29,528 nucleotides of DNA from CALKGK01 sp964649515 (GTDB lineage Bacteria > Bacteroidota > Bacteroidia > Flavobacteriales_D > Sanyastnellaceae), in the NCBI GenBank assembly GCA_964649515.1, contig CAZYPV010000041.1, positions 1 through 29,528 of the forward strand, read 5' to 3'. The translations under genes and the position numbers were made by a program. How positions within the stretch are numbered: the stretch's first letter is position 1; every line of letters begins with the position of its first letter. Of this stretch, positions 22,995-29,528 are shown piece by piece. Below the pieces are notes generated by a model. It had not been told where the DNA came from, searched no databases, and worked only from the letters and a program-made list of their open reading frames with translations.

Positions 22995-25121
22995 ATGAAA
23001 CGACCATTACTTATCACACTCTTAAGTCTTTTAATTCTACCGGCCATTGCGCAAATGTCGTCGAGAGAATTCACCACACAATTCCTGGAGGCCAACCGCC
23101 TCATGGAAGAAAAGTACTGGTCAAAGTCGATCGACGCATGGAAAGGTGTCCTCCAAATGGATCCCTCCAACGCGAACGTCAACTACAAGTTGGGGTATTG
23201 CTACATGCAAACGGCTAACGACAAAAAAGCTGCTCTGCCTTACCTCGAGGTGGCTACAAGCGAGCGTGTTGCAAAGAAATACGATCCCTTCGACCCTAAA
23301 GAAAGCAAAGCACCAGTGGAGGCCTTTTACTATTTGGGGAAATCACAGCATTTGGACTATCAATTGGATAAAGCCATTGATTCCTTCAGCACCTTTCAAT
23401 CCAAAGTTTCGAAAAAGCACTACATGTACCGTTTGGCAGAACGTCAAATCGAAATGTGCAACAACGCGAAGTATCAAGTTGCCCATGATCAGAACTATTT
23501 GATCTCCAATGTAGGACCGGTAATCAACGAAGAAAGCAACGATTATTCTCCTGTCATCTCACTCGATGAAAGCTCGATGTTCTTCACCTCTCGAAGATTG
23601 AGAAACGATAGCACCAACGAAGACGTGATTGACTCAGATACCGGAGAGTTTTTTGAAGACATCTACGTTTCCTATAAAGACAAAACAGGAACGTGGTTGG
23701 AACCTGAGTTGTTGAACATCAATACAGACGGACACGCAGCTACCATCTCAACCTCTCCGGACGGACAAACCCTGTACATCTACTACGATGAAAAGGGAGA
23801 CGGACAGATTTGGAAATCGGTGCTTTTTGGAGAAACTTGGAGCGAACCTGAAATGATGGGGTCTGACATCAATAGCGATGCTTGGGAAACGCACATTACT
23901 GTGAGCGCGGATGAGCAAACCTTGTACTACGTCTCAAACCGTGAAGGTGGTTTTGGAGGACGAGACATCTACCGTTGTGTGAAATTACCTACGGGCGAAT
24001 GGAGTAAAAGTTTGAACGTAGGAGCAGCGTTGAATACAGAGTGGGAGGAAGAAAGCCCATTCTTGTCGGCCGATGGCAAAACCTTGTATTTCGCGTCTCA
24101 AGGACACAATTCGATGGGGGGATTTGATATTTTCTACTCTACTTTGGGTGATGACGGCGAATGGAGCAAGCCGGTGAACATTGGTTATCCATTGAATACC
24201 GTTGAAGATGATGTGTTCTTTGCCCCAGCAGCAAATTCAAAAAGAGCTTATTATTCCTCTCAGAAAGAAGGCGGTTATGGTTTGAAAGACATCTATGTGG
24301 TGGACATGCCCGATTCTCCTGTAGAATCTGATTTGGCCGTTTTGAAAGGCTTCATTTACCCTGCACAAGGTCAGGAACTACCAGAAGACATTTTTGTGAT
24401 GGTGACCAACAAGCAGACCGGCGATGTTACCGAATACCGTCCGCGTCAAAGAGATGGAGCATACATCACCATTCTCAACCCTTGCGACAGTTACCAAATC
24501 GATTATGTGGTAAACAATGACATCTACCAGCAAGAATTTATTAATGTACCCTGCGACGGTTCGTATTCTGAAATCAACAAGGAGATTTTCTTATTGCCAG
24601 TGAATCTCGCTGGTGAGGAAGAACCGATGGTTGATGAAGTGCCCGTTCCAAAAGAAGAGCCGAAGCCAGAAGTGGAACCCGGTATACGAGGTGTAAACGA
24701 TTACTTGGGAACGGGAGTTACCGTGGGATCTACTTTCATCGATGGGGAGGCCTATTTCCAGCGTTATTTTGTGTATGACTTCGATGCCTTTGCAGAAGAA
24801 GAAAGTGAGTTCTCTGATTTCATCAACAACCTTGTAAGCCTTATTGAAGCCAACGGAGCTGCCACTGTGATCATTGAATCGTCTGCGTCAAAAGTACCTT
24901 CTTCACGATTCAAAAGTAACGAAGACCTCACCGCGAACAGAAACAAAACAGCCGAAAAGCAAATTGTTGCGGCCCTCAATAAAAGAGGATTTAAAAAAGG
25001 AAAAGATTATAATTTCGGTGAACCACGGAAATTGGTTGGAGGACCAAAATACCGTAACGATGCGCAAACCAATAAAGCCACGTATGAGTTGTATCAGTAC
25101 ATCAAAGTGTGGGCCTATTAA
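22995..25121 (+). CDS. PorE-like envelope protein: TPR, PD40 repeats and degenerate OmpA-like C-terminus
   Basis: The 708-residue protein begins with a Sec signal (LLITLLSLLILPAIAQ) without a lipobox. Residues 30-160 are TPR-like helices. Residues 180-435 hold about five PD40/WD40-like repeats (examples: SPDGQTLYIYYDE, SADEQTLYYVSNREGG, SADGKTLYFASQG). Residues 446-535 look like a carboxypeptidase-regulatory-like beta domain. An acidic Pro-rich hinge follows (540-563). Residues 585-708 align loosely with an OmpA peptidoglycan-binding domain, but the GHTD motif is replaced by ESSAS while LTANRNKTAEKQI keeps the LS--RA helix. The order matches PorE of the type IX secretion/gliding system, yet a direct role there is inference. 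A terminator follows. Confidence 0.85.
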   Translation: MKRPLLITLLSLLILPAIAQMSSREFTTQFLEANRLMEEKYWSKSIDAWKGVLQMDPSNANVNYKLGYCYMQTANDKKAALPYLEVATSERVAKKYDPFDPKESKAPVEAFYYLGKSQHLDYQLDKAIDSFSTFQSKVSKKHYMYRLAERQIEMCNNAKYQVAHDQNYLISNVGPVINEESNDYSPVISLDESSMFFTSRRLRNDSTNEDVIDSDTGEFFEDIYVSYKDKTGTWLEPELLNINTDGHAATISTSPDGQTLYIYYDEKGDGQIWKSVLFGETWSEPEMMGSDINSDAWETHITVSADEQTLYYVSNREGGFGGRDIYRCVKLPTGEWSKSLNVGAALNTEWEEESPFLSADGKTLYFASQGHNSMGGFDIFYSTLGDDGEWSKPVNIGYPLNTVEDDVFFAPAANSKRAYYSSQKEGGYGLKDIYVVDMPDSPVESDLAVLKGFIYPAQGQELPEDIFVMVTNKQTGDVTEYRPRQRDGAYITILNPCDSYQIDYVVNNDIYQQEFINVPCDGSYSEINKEIFLLPVNLAGEEEPMVDEVPVPKEEPKPEVEPGIRGVNDYLGTGVTVGSTFIDGEAYFQRYFVYDFDAFAEEESEFSDFINNLVSLIEANGAATVIIESSASKVPSSRFKSNEDLTANRNKTAEKQIVAALNKRGFKKGKDYNFGEPRKLVGGPKYRNDAQTNKATYELYQYIKVWAY

Positions 25122-25150
25122 TTGGTTGTGAACAATGTTTTATTGAATAG

Positions 25151-25176
25151 AAAAAGCCCTCAAAGGAGGGCTTTTT
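25151..25176 (+). terminator. Rho-independent terminator after the PorE-like gene
   Basis: AAAAAGCCCTC pairs perfectly with GAGGGCTTTTT around the loop AAAG, giving an 11-bp stem that includes its own A and T runs, 29 bp after the stop codon. The symmetry lets it work on either strand. The remaining 160 bp to the next gene show no RNA gene. Confidence 0.9.
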
Positions 25177-25328
25177 CATTTCTGCTTAACAGTTAAAGCC
25201 GAAGCCTTAACAAACTACTCTACTCATAAGCTTAACGCAATTCGAGCTTTGCTTCGTATTCCTAGGCTGAATTTTTCTTTAAGCCAAGGATTGAACCTTA
25301 AATTGACGGCGTTTCCGCTCGCTTTTTC

Positions 25329-25336
25329 TATTTTCG
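25329..25336 (+). promoter_or_regulatory. -7 element of the exonuclease-GT4 operon
   Basis: TATTTTCG has one mismatch to TAnnTTTG and ends 4 nt before the ATG at 25341, as at recR and the symporter. It follows TTGA at 25303-25306, a weak and slightly distant -33 candidate. Confidence 0.4.
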
Positions 25337-25340
25337 AAGA

Positions 25341-26168
25341 ATGAAATTGAACCTCAAAAAGCCCCTCGTATTTTTCGACCTAGAAACTACGGGAACCAAT
25401 GTTGCCAGCGATCGAATAGTTGAAATTGCTTTCGTGAAAATCATGCCCGATGGAAGCATCGTTCAACGCCCAGACAAAAGAGGAAAAGAACACCGCATTC
25501 TCATCAACCCGGAACAAGAGATTCCTATTGAAACATCCATGATTCATGGTGTATATACTGAAGATGTGAAAGATGCCCCAACGTTCAAAGAAATGGCTCC
25601 CAAGTTCTTCAAATTCATTCATGGTTGTGATTTGGGTGGGTTCAACAGCAACCGCTTTGACATTCCCTTGTTGGCGGAAGAATTTCTACGTGCGGGCATT
25701 GATTTTAGCGTTGAAGACCGCAATTTGATCGATGCTCAAGTGATTTTTCACATGATGGAACAACGCACCTTGAGCGCTGGATATCAATTCTATTGCAACA
25801 AAACCCTCGAAGGTGCTCATGAAGCCTTGGCAGATACCATGGCCACTTATGAAATCTTTGCGGCACAAGTTGAACGCTATGCCGATACGGTGTTCACCGA
25901 TAAAAAAGGAGTGGAGAGCAAGCCCATTGTGAACGATATGGATGAGCTGCATAAATTTTGTCAGCGCACCAACAATGTTGATCTACTCGGACGAATAGTG
26001 TACAACGAAAATAAAATTCCCGTGTTCAATTTTGGGAAGTATCGCGGACAAGCAGTCAAGGACGTGCTCGATCGGGATGCGGGATACTATGGGTGGATGA
26101 TGCAAGGAGATTTTCCATTGTACACCAAAAAAGTTCTCAGCGATATCAAAAATGGTAAAGCCCTCTAA
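25341..26168 (+). CDS. DnaQ-like 3'-5' exonuclease (DEDDh)
   Basis: The 275-residue protein has the five DEDDh residues: Asp13 and Glu15 in FFDLETTG, Asp107 in GFNSNRFDIPLL, His160 and Asp165 in GAHEALADTMATYEI. Residues 228-265 (FNFGKYRGQAVKDV to WMMQGDFP) form the small C-terminal module found after exonuclease-X-like domains. It is cytoplasmic and likely acts in repair or RNA/DNA end trimming. It is not the replicative epsilon subunit, because that lacks this tail. The stop codon abuts the ATG of the next gene with no spacer (TAAATG), so translation is probably coupled. Confidence 0.9.
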   Translation: MKLNLKKPLVFFDLETTGTNVASDRIVEIAFVKIMPDGSIVQRPDKRGKEHRILINPEQEIPIETSMIHGVYTEDVKDAPTFKEMAPKFFKFIHGCDLGGFNSNRFDIPLLAEEFLRAGIDFSVEDRNLIDAQVIFHMMEQRTLSAGYQFYCNKTLEGAHEALADTMATYEIFAAQVERYADTVFTDKKGVESKPIVNDMDELHKFCQRTNNVDLLGRIVYNENKIPVFNFGKYRGQAVKDVLDRDAGYYGWMMQGDFPLYTKKVLSDIKNGKAL

Positions 26169-27280
26169 ATGAAGCGGGTCATCGTTCTTGTTTCCAACGA
26201 CCTGTCACACGATCAGCGGGTACGCAAAACATGCGACGCCCTTCTCGAACGTGGATTTGAGCCTTTATTAGTAGGAAGGAAGTTGGCGAGCAGCGTTCCC
26301 ATGGAGCGGCCGTATCCATTTGTGCGTTTCCGACTTCCTTTTGAGCGAGGAGCCCTGTTTTATGCAGCCTTGAACCTGCGTTTGTTGGTGTTTTTGATGT
26401 TCAAGAAAGCAGATCTTATTTGGGCGAATGATCTCGACACCTTACTACCCGCATTCTTAGTAGCTCGATTGCGAAGAATTGAGTTGTTTTATGACAGTCA
26501 TGAATACTTCACCGAGGCAGCCGGCTTGGAAGGAAGGAAGTTTCAAAAACGGACATGGGAAGCCATTGAGAAATTTTGTTTTCCAAAGCTGAAGCGAGTC
26601 ACCACCGTTAATCAAAGCATTGCCGAGATTTACGAAAAGAAGTACGGTGTAACCGTTGAAGTGCTGCGCAACGTTCCAGAGCAACAAGAGCACTTTACAC
26701 CAACACCGCGGGCGGTTTTGGGCTTGGACGACGACAAGTTTATTGCCATTTTACAAGGAGCCTTTTTGGATATCGATCGGGGTGCATTGGAAGCAGTAGC
26801 AGCCATCCCGCTGTTGCCGGAACGTTTTCAACTCCTTCTTATTGGTGCTGGTGAAGAACACGAAGCCGCCAAAAAATGGGTGAAAGAGCGCGGCTTGGAA
26901 GACCGAGTGATCATCAAAGACAAACTCCCATACCTCGAGTTGAAGGCCTACACATCGGCATCGGATGTAGGACTCACTTTGGACAAAGGTTTGTATTTCA
27001 ACTACCTCTATTCGTTGCCCAACAAAATCTTCGATTACGTGCATGCTGGCATTCCGGTATTGGCCACTCAATTGCCTGAAGTAGGAAGAGTAGTGAACGA
27101 AGAAAGGATTGGAATATGCATCGAACAATGCCAGCCCCAAACCATCGCCAATGCCCTCCTGGAAATGGAGTCACTCGGAAAAGAACACTTCTCAGCAGCC
27201 CTCCAAAAAGCCCAGAAAAAGTTCTTCTGGCAAGAAGAAGTGAAAGTCCTCGACAAACTCCTCCCCCCGAAAAGGACGTG
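26169..27280 (+). CDS. Family-4-type glycosyltransferase, C-terminus at assembly gap
   Basis: The 370 complete codons show a GT-B glycosyltransferase: an N-terminal Rossmann start (MKRVIVLVSNDLSHDQRVRK), YDSHEYFTEAAGLEGR, ILQGAFLDIDRG at the second domain, LLLIGAGEEHE, and the donor-binding segment LPNKIFDYVHAGIPVLATQLPEVGRVV. It transfers a nucleotide-sugar residue in the cytoplasm, probably for envelope glycan. The gene enters gap 2 at KRT plus two bases. If the two flanks really overlap by their shared 10 bp, the frame reads KRTC and a TGA stop, giving a complete 371-residue protein. Nothing is then missing. It directly abuts the exonuclease gene. Confidence 0.88.
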
Positions 27281-27380
27281 NNNNNNNNNNNNNNNNNNNN
27301 NNNNNNNNNNNNNNNNNNNNNNNNNNNNNNNNNNNNNNNNNNNNNNNNNNNNNNNNNNNNNNNNNNNNNNNNNNNNNNNN
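27281..27380. other. Assembly gap 2 (100 N) with identical 10-bp flanks
   Basis: The last ten bases before the Ns and the first ten after them are both AAAGGACGTG. The gap is therefore probably a missed short overlap between contigs. Less likely, it hides a repeat or an inserted element with a 10-bp target duplication. Confidence 0.95.
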
Positions 27381-27400
27381 AAAGGACGTGCTGAGCCCGT

Positions 27401-27420
27401 CCGCCCGCACCCGCCCGCAC
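27401..27420. repeat. 10-bp GC-rich tandem repeat next to gap 2
   Basis: CCGCCCGCAC occurs twice in a row and is followed by a third partial CCG, and preceded by CCCGT. It lies in the short spacer between the ends of the convergent GT4 and GT2 genes and is much more GC-rich than its surroundings. It may have hindered assembly. Confidence 0.8.
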
Positions 27421-27423
27421 CCG

Positions 27424-28152
27424 TCACCCCCCTCTTTTGTACAAAAACTTCAACACCAACCAAGTAGGCTGAAACCACTTTTTCACCCCTTTCACTACGT
27501 CTTTTTTCACTCGCCACTCTTCTTGGTAAAGCGCCATGGTAAATCGTTTACTCAGGCCTTGAGCTTTGCTACGGACCAGAGTTTGGGGAAAGAGTTCTGC
27601 ACGCACTCCTTCTTGGAAGAGCTTTAGGTTGAGATGGTAGTCGGCAAGAATGGGGTAGCGCAATTCGTATTTCCATTGCTCGAACAGGCTTCGATGATAA
27701 AGCACACCTTGATGGTGAGCCGTGTTCCGCCAAAAGAGGCTTTTGTCCCACCTTGGAGGATAGAAGTTTGGGGTTCGAGCGTGATTGGCATCTGTATTTT
27801 TTACTCCTGCAATACGCAAACGTTCCTCCCCCAAAGGTTTTTGAATCATTTCCAATAACAGGGTCTCGTTTTCCAAAACATCATCTGCGCCTAAAAACAA
27901 CAACCACCTGCCATTTGCGATGGTAATGCCTCTGTTCATGGCGTCATACACCCCCTGATCTTTCTCCACAACGAGGTGATCAATTCGACCCAAAAAAGGA
28001 GCAATGACGGTATGGGTATCATCATTGGATTCACCATCAATCACAATGATTTCTACCTGATCTGTGGGTAAAGTGGCAATGGAACGCAGGGTTTGAGAAA
28101 TGCTCTTGGCTGCGTTGTAAACCGGGACGATTATTGAGAGCGATGGACTCAA
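27424..28152 (-). CDS. Family-2 glycosyltransferase
   Basis: From a TTG at 28150-28152 the protein is 242 residues and starts LSPSLSIIVPVYNAAKS, the normal distance from the GT2 first strand. VIDGESNDDT, EKDQGVYDAMNRGI and LFLGADDVLEN (the DxD-like metal site) are GT2 blocks of the WcaE/colanic-acid type. No transmembrane helix is evident. The TTG overlaps the ftsE stop as TTGA, equivalent to the common ATGA junction. An upstream start at 28215 would read through the end of ftsE and is less likely. It probably adds a sugar in envelope polysaccharide synthesis and is convergent with the GT4 gene. Confidence 0.85.
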   Translation of the reverse strand: MSPSLSIIVPVYNAAKSISQTLRSIATLPTDQVEIIVIDGESNDDTHTVIAPFLGRIDHLVVEKDQGVYDAMNRGITIANGRWLLFLGADDVLENETLLLEMIQKPLGEERLRIAGVKNTDANHARTPNFYPPRWDKSLFWRNTAHHQGVLYHRSLFEQWKYELRYPILADYHLNLKLFQEGVRAELFPQTLVRSKAQGLSKRFTMALYQEEWRVKKDVVKGVKKWFQPTWLVLKFLYKRGG

Positions 28153-28856
28153 ATGTTGGCAAAATCTGTGGGGTAGTTGACTTGTGAACGGTCTTTCAGC
28201 TCTCCGTTCATACACACCAATGTGCGCGCTTCAAAGCGTTTCATACTGGCGTAATCGTGGGTGGCCATGATCACACTTTTTCCCCCTTCGGAAATGCTGA
28301 ATAGGAGTTTAAGAATACCTTCAGTGGTAGCGGGATCAAGATTACCTGTAGGCTCATCGGCCAAAATCAACTCGGGCTCATTCAAAAGAGCACGGGCAAT
28401 GGCCACACGTTGTTGCTCTCCTCCAGAAAGTTCATAAGGCATTTTATAACCTTTGGTGTCCAAGCCCACTTTGGCGAGCACTTCATCGATGCGTTCTTTC
28501 ATCTCACTTTTGCTTTTCCAACCTGTGGCTTTCAAAACAAATTTGAGGTTGTCATGCACGTTTCGATCAGTAAGCAATTCGAAATCCTGAAAAACGATGC
28601 CCAATTTTCTTCGCAAAAAAGGAATGTTCTTCTTCTTCAAACCATTCAACTCATAACCGCAAACACTGGCGCTTCCCTCTCTTACCTTCAATTCACCATA
28701 AAGCGTTTTGAGCAAACTACTTTTACCACTACCGGTTTTTCCGATGAGGTAAACAAACTCGCCTGCTGCAATTTCAAGGTCCACATCTTTTAAAATGAGG
28801 TTCTCTTTTTGGGCAATTTGCAGTTGTTTGATCTGAACGGTGTGCGCTGTTTCCAT
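28149..28856 (-). CDS. ftsE: Cell-division ABC ATPase FtsE
   Basis: The 235-residue ATPase has Walker A GKTGSGKS at 39-46, Q-loop Gln90 in LGIVFQDFELL, signature LSGGE at 143-147, Walker B LILADE at 163-168 and switch His200. LRRKLGIVFQDFELLTDRNV is the FtsE-specific region. FtsE and the membrane protein FtsX control cell-wall hydrolases at the septum. No ftsX gene is next to it here. The stop overlaps the TTG of the GT2 gene. Its ATG is preceded by TAATTTTC-AAAC, one of several close -7-like elements. Confidence 0.92.
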   Translation of the reverse strand: METAHTVQIKQLQIAQKENLILKDVDLEIAAGEFVYLIGKTGSGKSSLLKTLYGELKVREGSASVCGYELNGLKKKNIPFLRRKLGIVFQDFELLTDRNVHDNLKFVLKATGWKSKSEMKERIDEVLAKVGLDTKGYKMPYELSGGEQQRVAIARALLNEPELILADEPTGNLDPATTEGILKLLFSISEGGKSVIMATHDYASMKRFEARTLVCMNGELKDRSQVNYPTDFANI

Positions 28857-28860
28857 GTTT

Positions 28861-28868
28861 GAAAATTA
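28861..28868 (-). promoter_or_regulatory. -7-like element of ftsE
   Basis: On the minus strand TAATTTTC has one mismatch to TAnnTTTG and ends 4 nt before the ftsE ATG. It fits the pattern at rimK, the symporter, recR and the exonuclease gene. Confidence 0.35.
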
Positions 28869-28919
28869 CGGAATTGCTTTTGGGTGATGGATGGGTGAAG
28901 TAATAATTATAAACAGGAC

Positions 28920-29528
28920 TTAGTAGAGATGAATGCGGAATCCTGTTTGATGCCTCACGGGAGACGAAAACCATTGGGTGTGAATGTTATCGCTTTCAGG
29001 GATGGGATTAAAGAGCATCATCCCATAAGACCACTCCAAAAGAAATTTGCCGTGTTCTCCAACCCGTATAGGAATGGCCCATCCAAGATCGAATGTGGCG
29101 TTGACGGGCGGACTCTTAATGTTATCATCTTCAAAATTGGGGGCGAGCACCATGGGCTTCACTCCGGCGAAGAAGTGAGATTTACGCTTTGGGGAATAGC
29201 TGATGTGAAGGGGGATGTCGATGGTAATGGGGTAGAGATCGAAGCCTTTCTCGCGGATGTCGTTTTCCACAAACTGCAACCGGTTTCGAAGGTAGGTGAA
29301 GTTGATCTGCGGTCGGAAATACCATTGTTCTTTGACCTTTATCTCCACAGTGATTCCTGCCGTAGCGCCAAAACCCGAAGAGATGCTGGCACTTTTATAC
29401 ATGGTGCTTGCTTCTTCACTCGGTGATTCATCAGCCAAATAGAGGCCATAAACGGCGCCAACATTGAAACCCCATTTTACCGGTTTTTCATCCATGTCCT
29501 GAGCAAAAGTTCTTGTTCCCAATAGCAG
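28920..29528 (-). CDS. Outer-membrane beta-barrel protein, PorT-like (partial, runs off right edge)
   Basis: The frame enters from the right edge with LLLGTRTFAQ, the end of a Sec signal peptide, so the true start lies beyond 29528. The apparent TTG start at 29522 is part of that signal. The mature part, about 193 residues, is made of strands typical of the 8-strand outer-membrane beta-barrel family used in Bacteroidota (PF13568-like): KWGFNVGAVYGLYL, WYFRPQINFTYLRN, DIPLHISYSP, HFFAGVKPMV, FLLEWSYGMM. It ends with TGFRIHLY, an aromatic residue suiting barrel assembly. It lies 63 bp upstream of ftsE on the same strand. Confidence 0.8.
   Translation of the reverse strand: MLLGTRTFAQDMDEKPVKWGFNVGAVYGLYLADESPSEEASTMYKSASISSGFGATAGITVEIKVKEQWYFRPQINFTYLRNRLQFVENDIREKGFDLYPITIDIPLHISYSPKRKSHFFAGVKPMVLAPNFEDDNIKSPPVNATFDLGWAIPIRVGEHGKFLLEWSYGMMLFNPIPESDNIHTQWFSSPVRHQTGFRIHLY

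Noticed and set aside
25177..25340. Possible tRNA or small RNA in the spacer before the exonuclease gene
   Set aside because: I found no cloverleaf pairing, no anticodon arm and no second hairpin beyond the terminator.
1..29528. CRISPR array, prophage or defence island
   Set aside because: No regularly spaced repeats, integrase, Cas, restriction or toxin-antitoxin genes were seen.

Overview
The window comes from the chromosome of a Bacteroidota bacterium, most likely a marine or aquatic Flavobacteriales relative (Cryomorphaceae/Schleiferiaceae-like; the rank below order is a guess). The signs are Bacteroidota-type promoter elements (TAnnTTTG) in place of clear sigma70 boxes, very few Shine-Dalgarno sequences, many Sec lipoproteins, a PorE-like TPR/PD40/OmpA envelope protein, MenG without ubiquinone genes, and a FtsE of the Bacteroidota type. 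It is a scaffold with two 100-N gaps (1522-1621 and 27281-27380). Each gap cuts at least one gene. No rRNA, tRNA, CRISPR array, phage or complete insertion sequence was seen. The gene content is mostly chromosomal housekeeping and envelope functions.

Left part, 1-11254, nearly all on the minus strand: a partial secreted protein; an alpha/beta hydrolase and a lipoprotein both cut by gap 1; a three-gene module of a retropepsin-like protease, a RimK-type ATP-grasp glutamate ligase and an M14 AstE-like deacylase; a lipoprotein with a possible SRPBCC fold and a DUF1801 protein; a plus-strand NMT1/THI5-like binding protein; a TM2-domain lipoprotein; a SOUL heme-binding protein with a DUF481-like beta-barrel; and a Crp/Fnr regulator followed by an SRPBCC protein and a small four-helix membrane protein. 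The 320-bp spacer 9456-9775 carries a REP-like perfect hairpin.

Middle part, 11281-18885, minus strand: a tightly packed run of aminotransferase, heptose kinase (HldE domain I), TrkH, UbiE/MenG and AroA, with junctions of 10 bp, ATGA, 9 bp and TAATG. It joins chorismate and menaquinone synthesis, LPS heptose synthesis and potassium uptake on what is probably one transcript. A sodium:solute symporter lies upstream and is divergent from recR.

Right part, 18931-29528: recR overlaps a large membrane glycosyltransferase that joins a GT2 domain to a catalytically gutted sugar-phosphate transferase. Then come a 2-oxoacid dehydrogenase E2, the PorE-like protein with a strong terminator, a DnaQ-type exonuclease and a GT4 glycosyltransferase that runs into gap 2. 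On the minus strand are a partial outer-membrane beta-barrel, ftsE, and a GT2 gene that probably starts at a TTG overlapping the ftsE stop codon.

The most interesting items are the RimK/retropepsin/AstE module (a possible make-and-break glutamylation system), the GT2-PGT fusion, and a recurring promoter -7 element placed 4-5 nt before start codons, which suggests leaderless mRNAs. No clearly unprecedented multi-gene system is evident.
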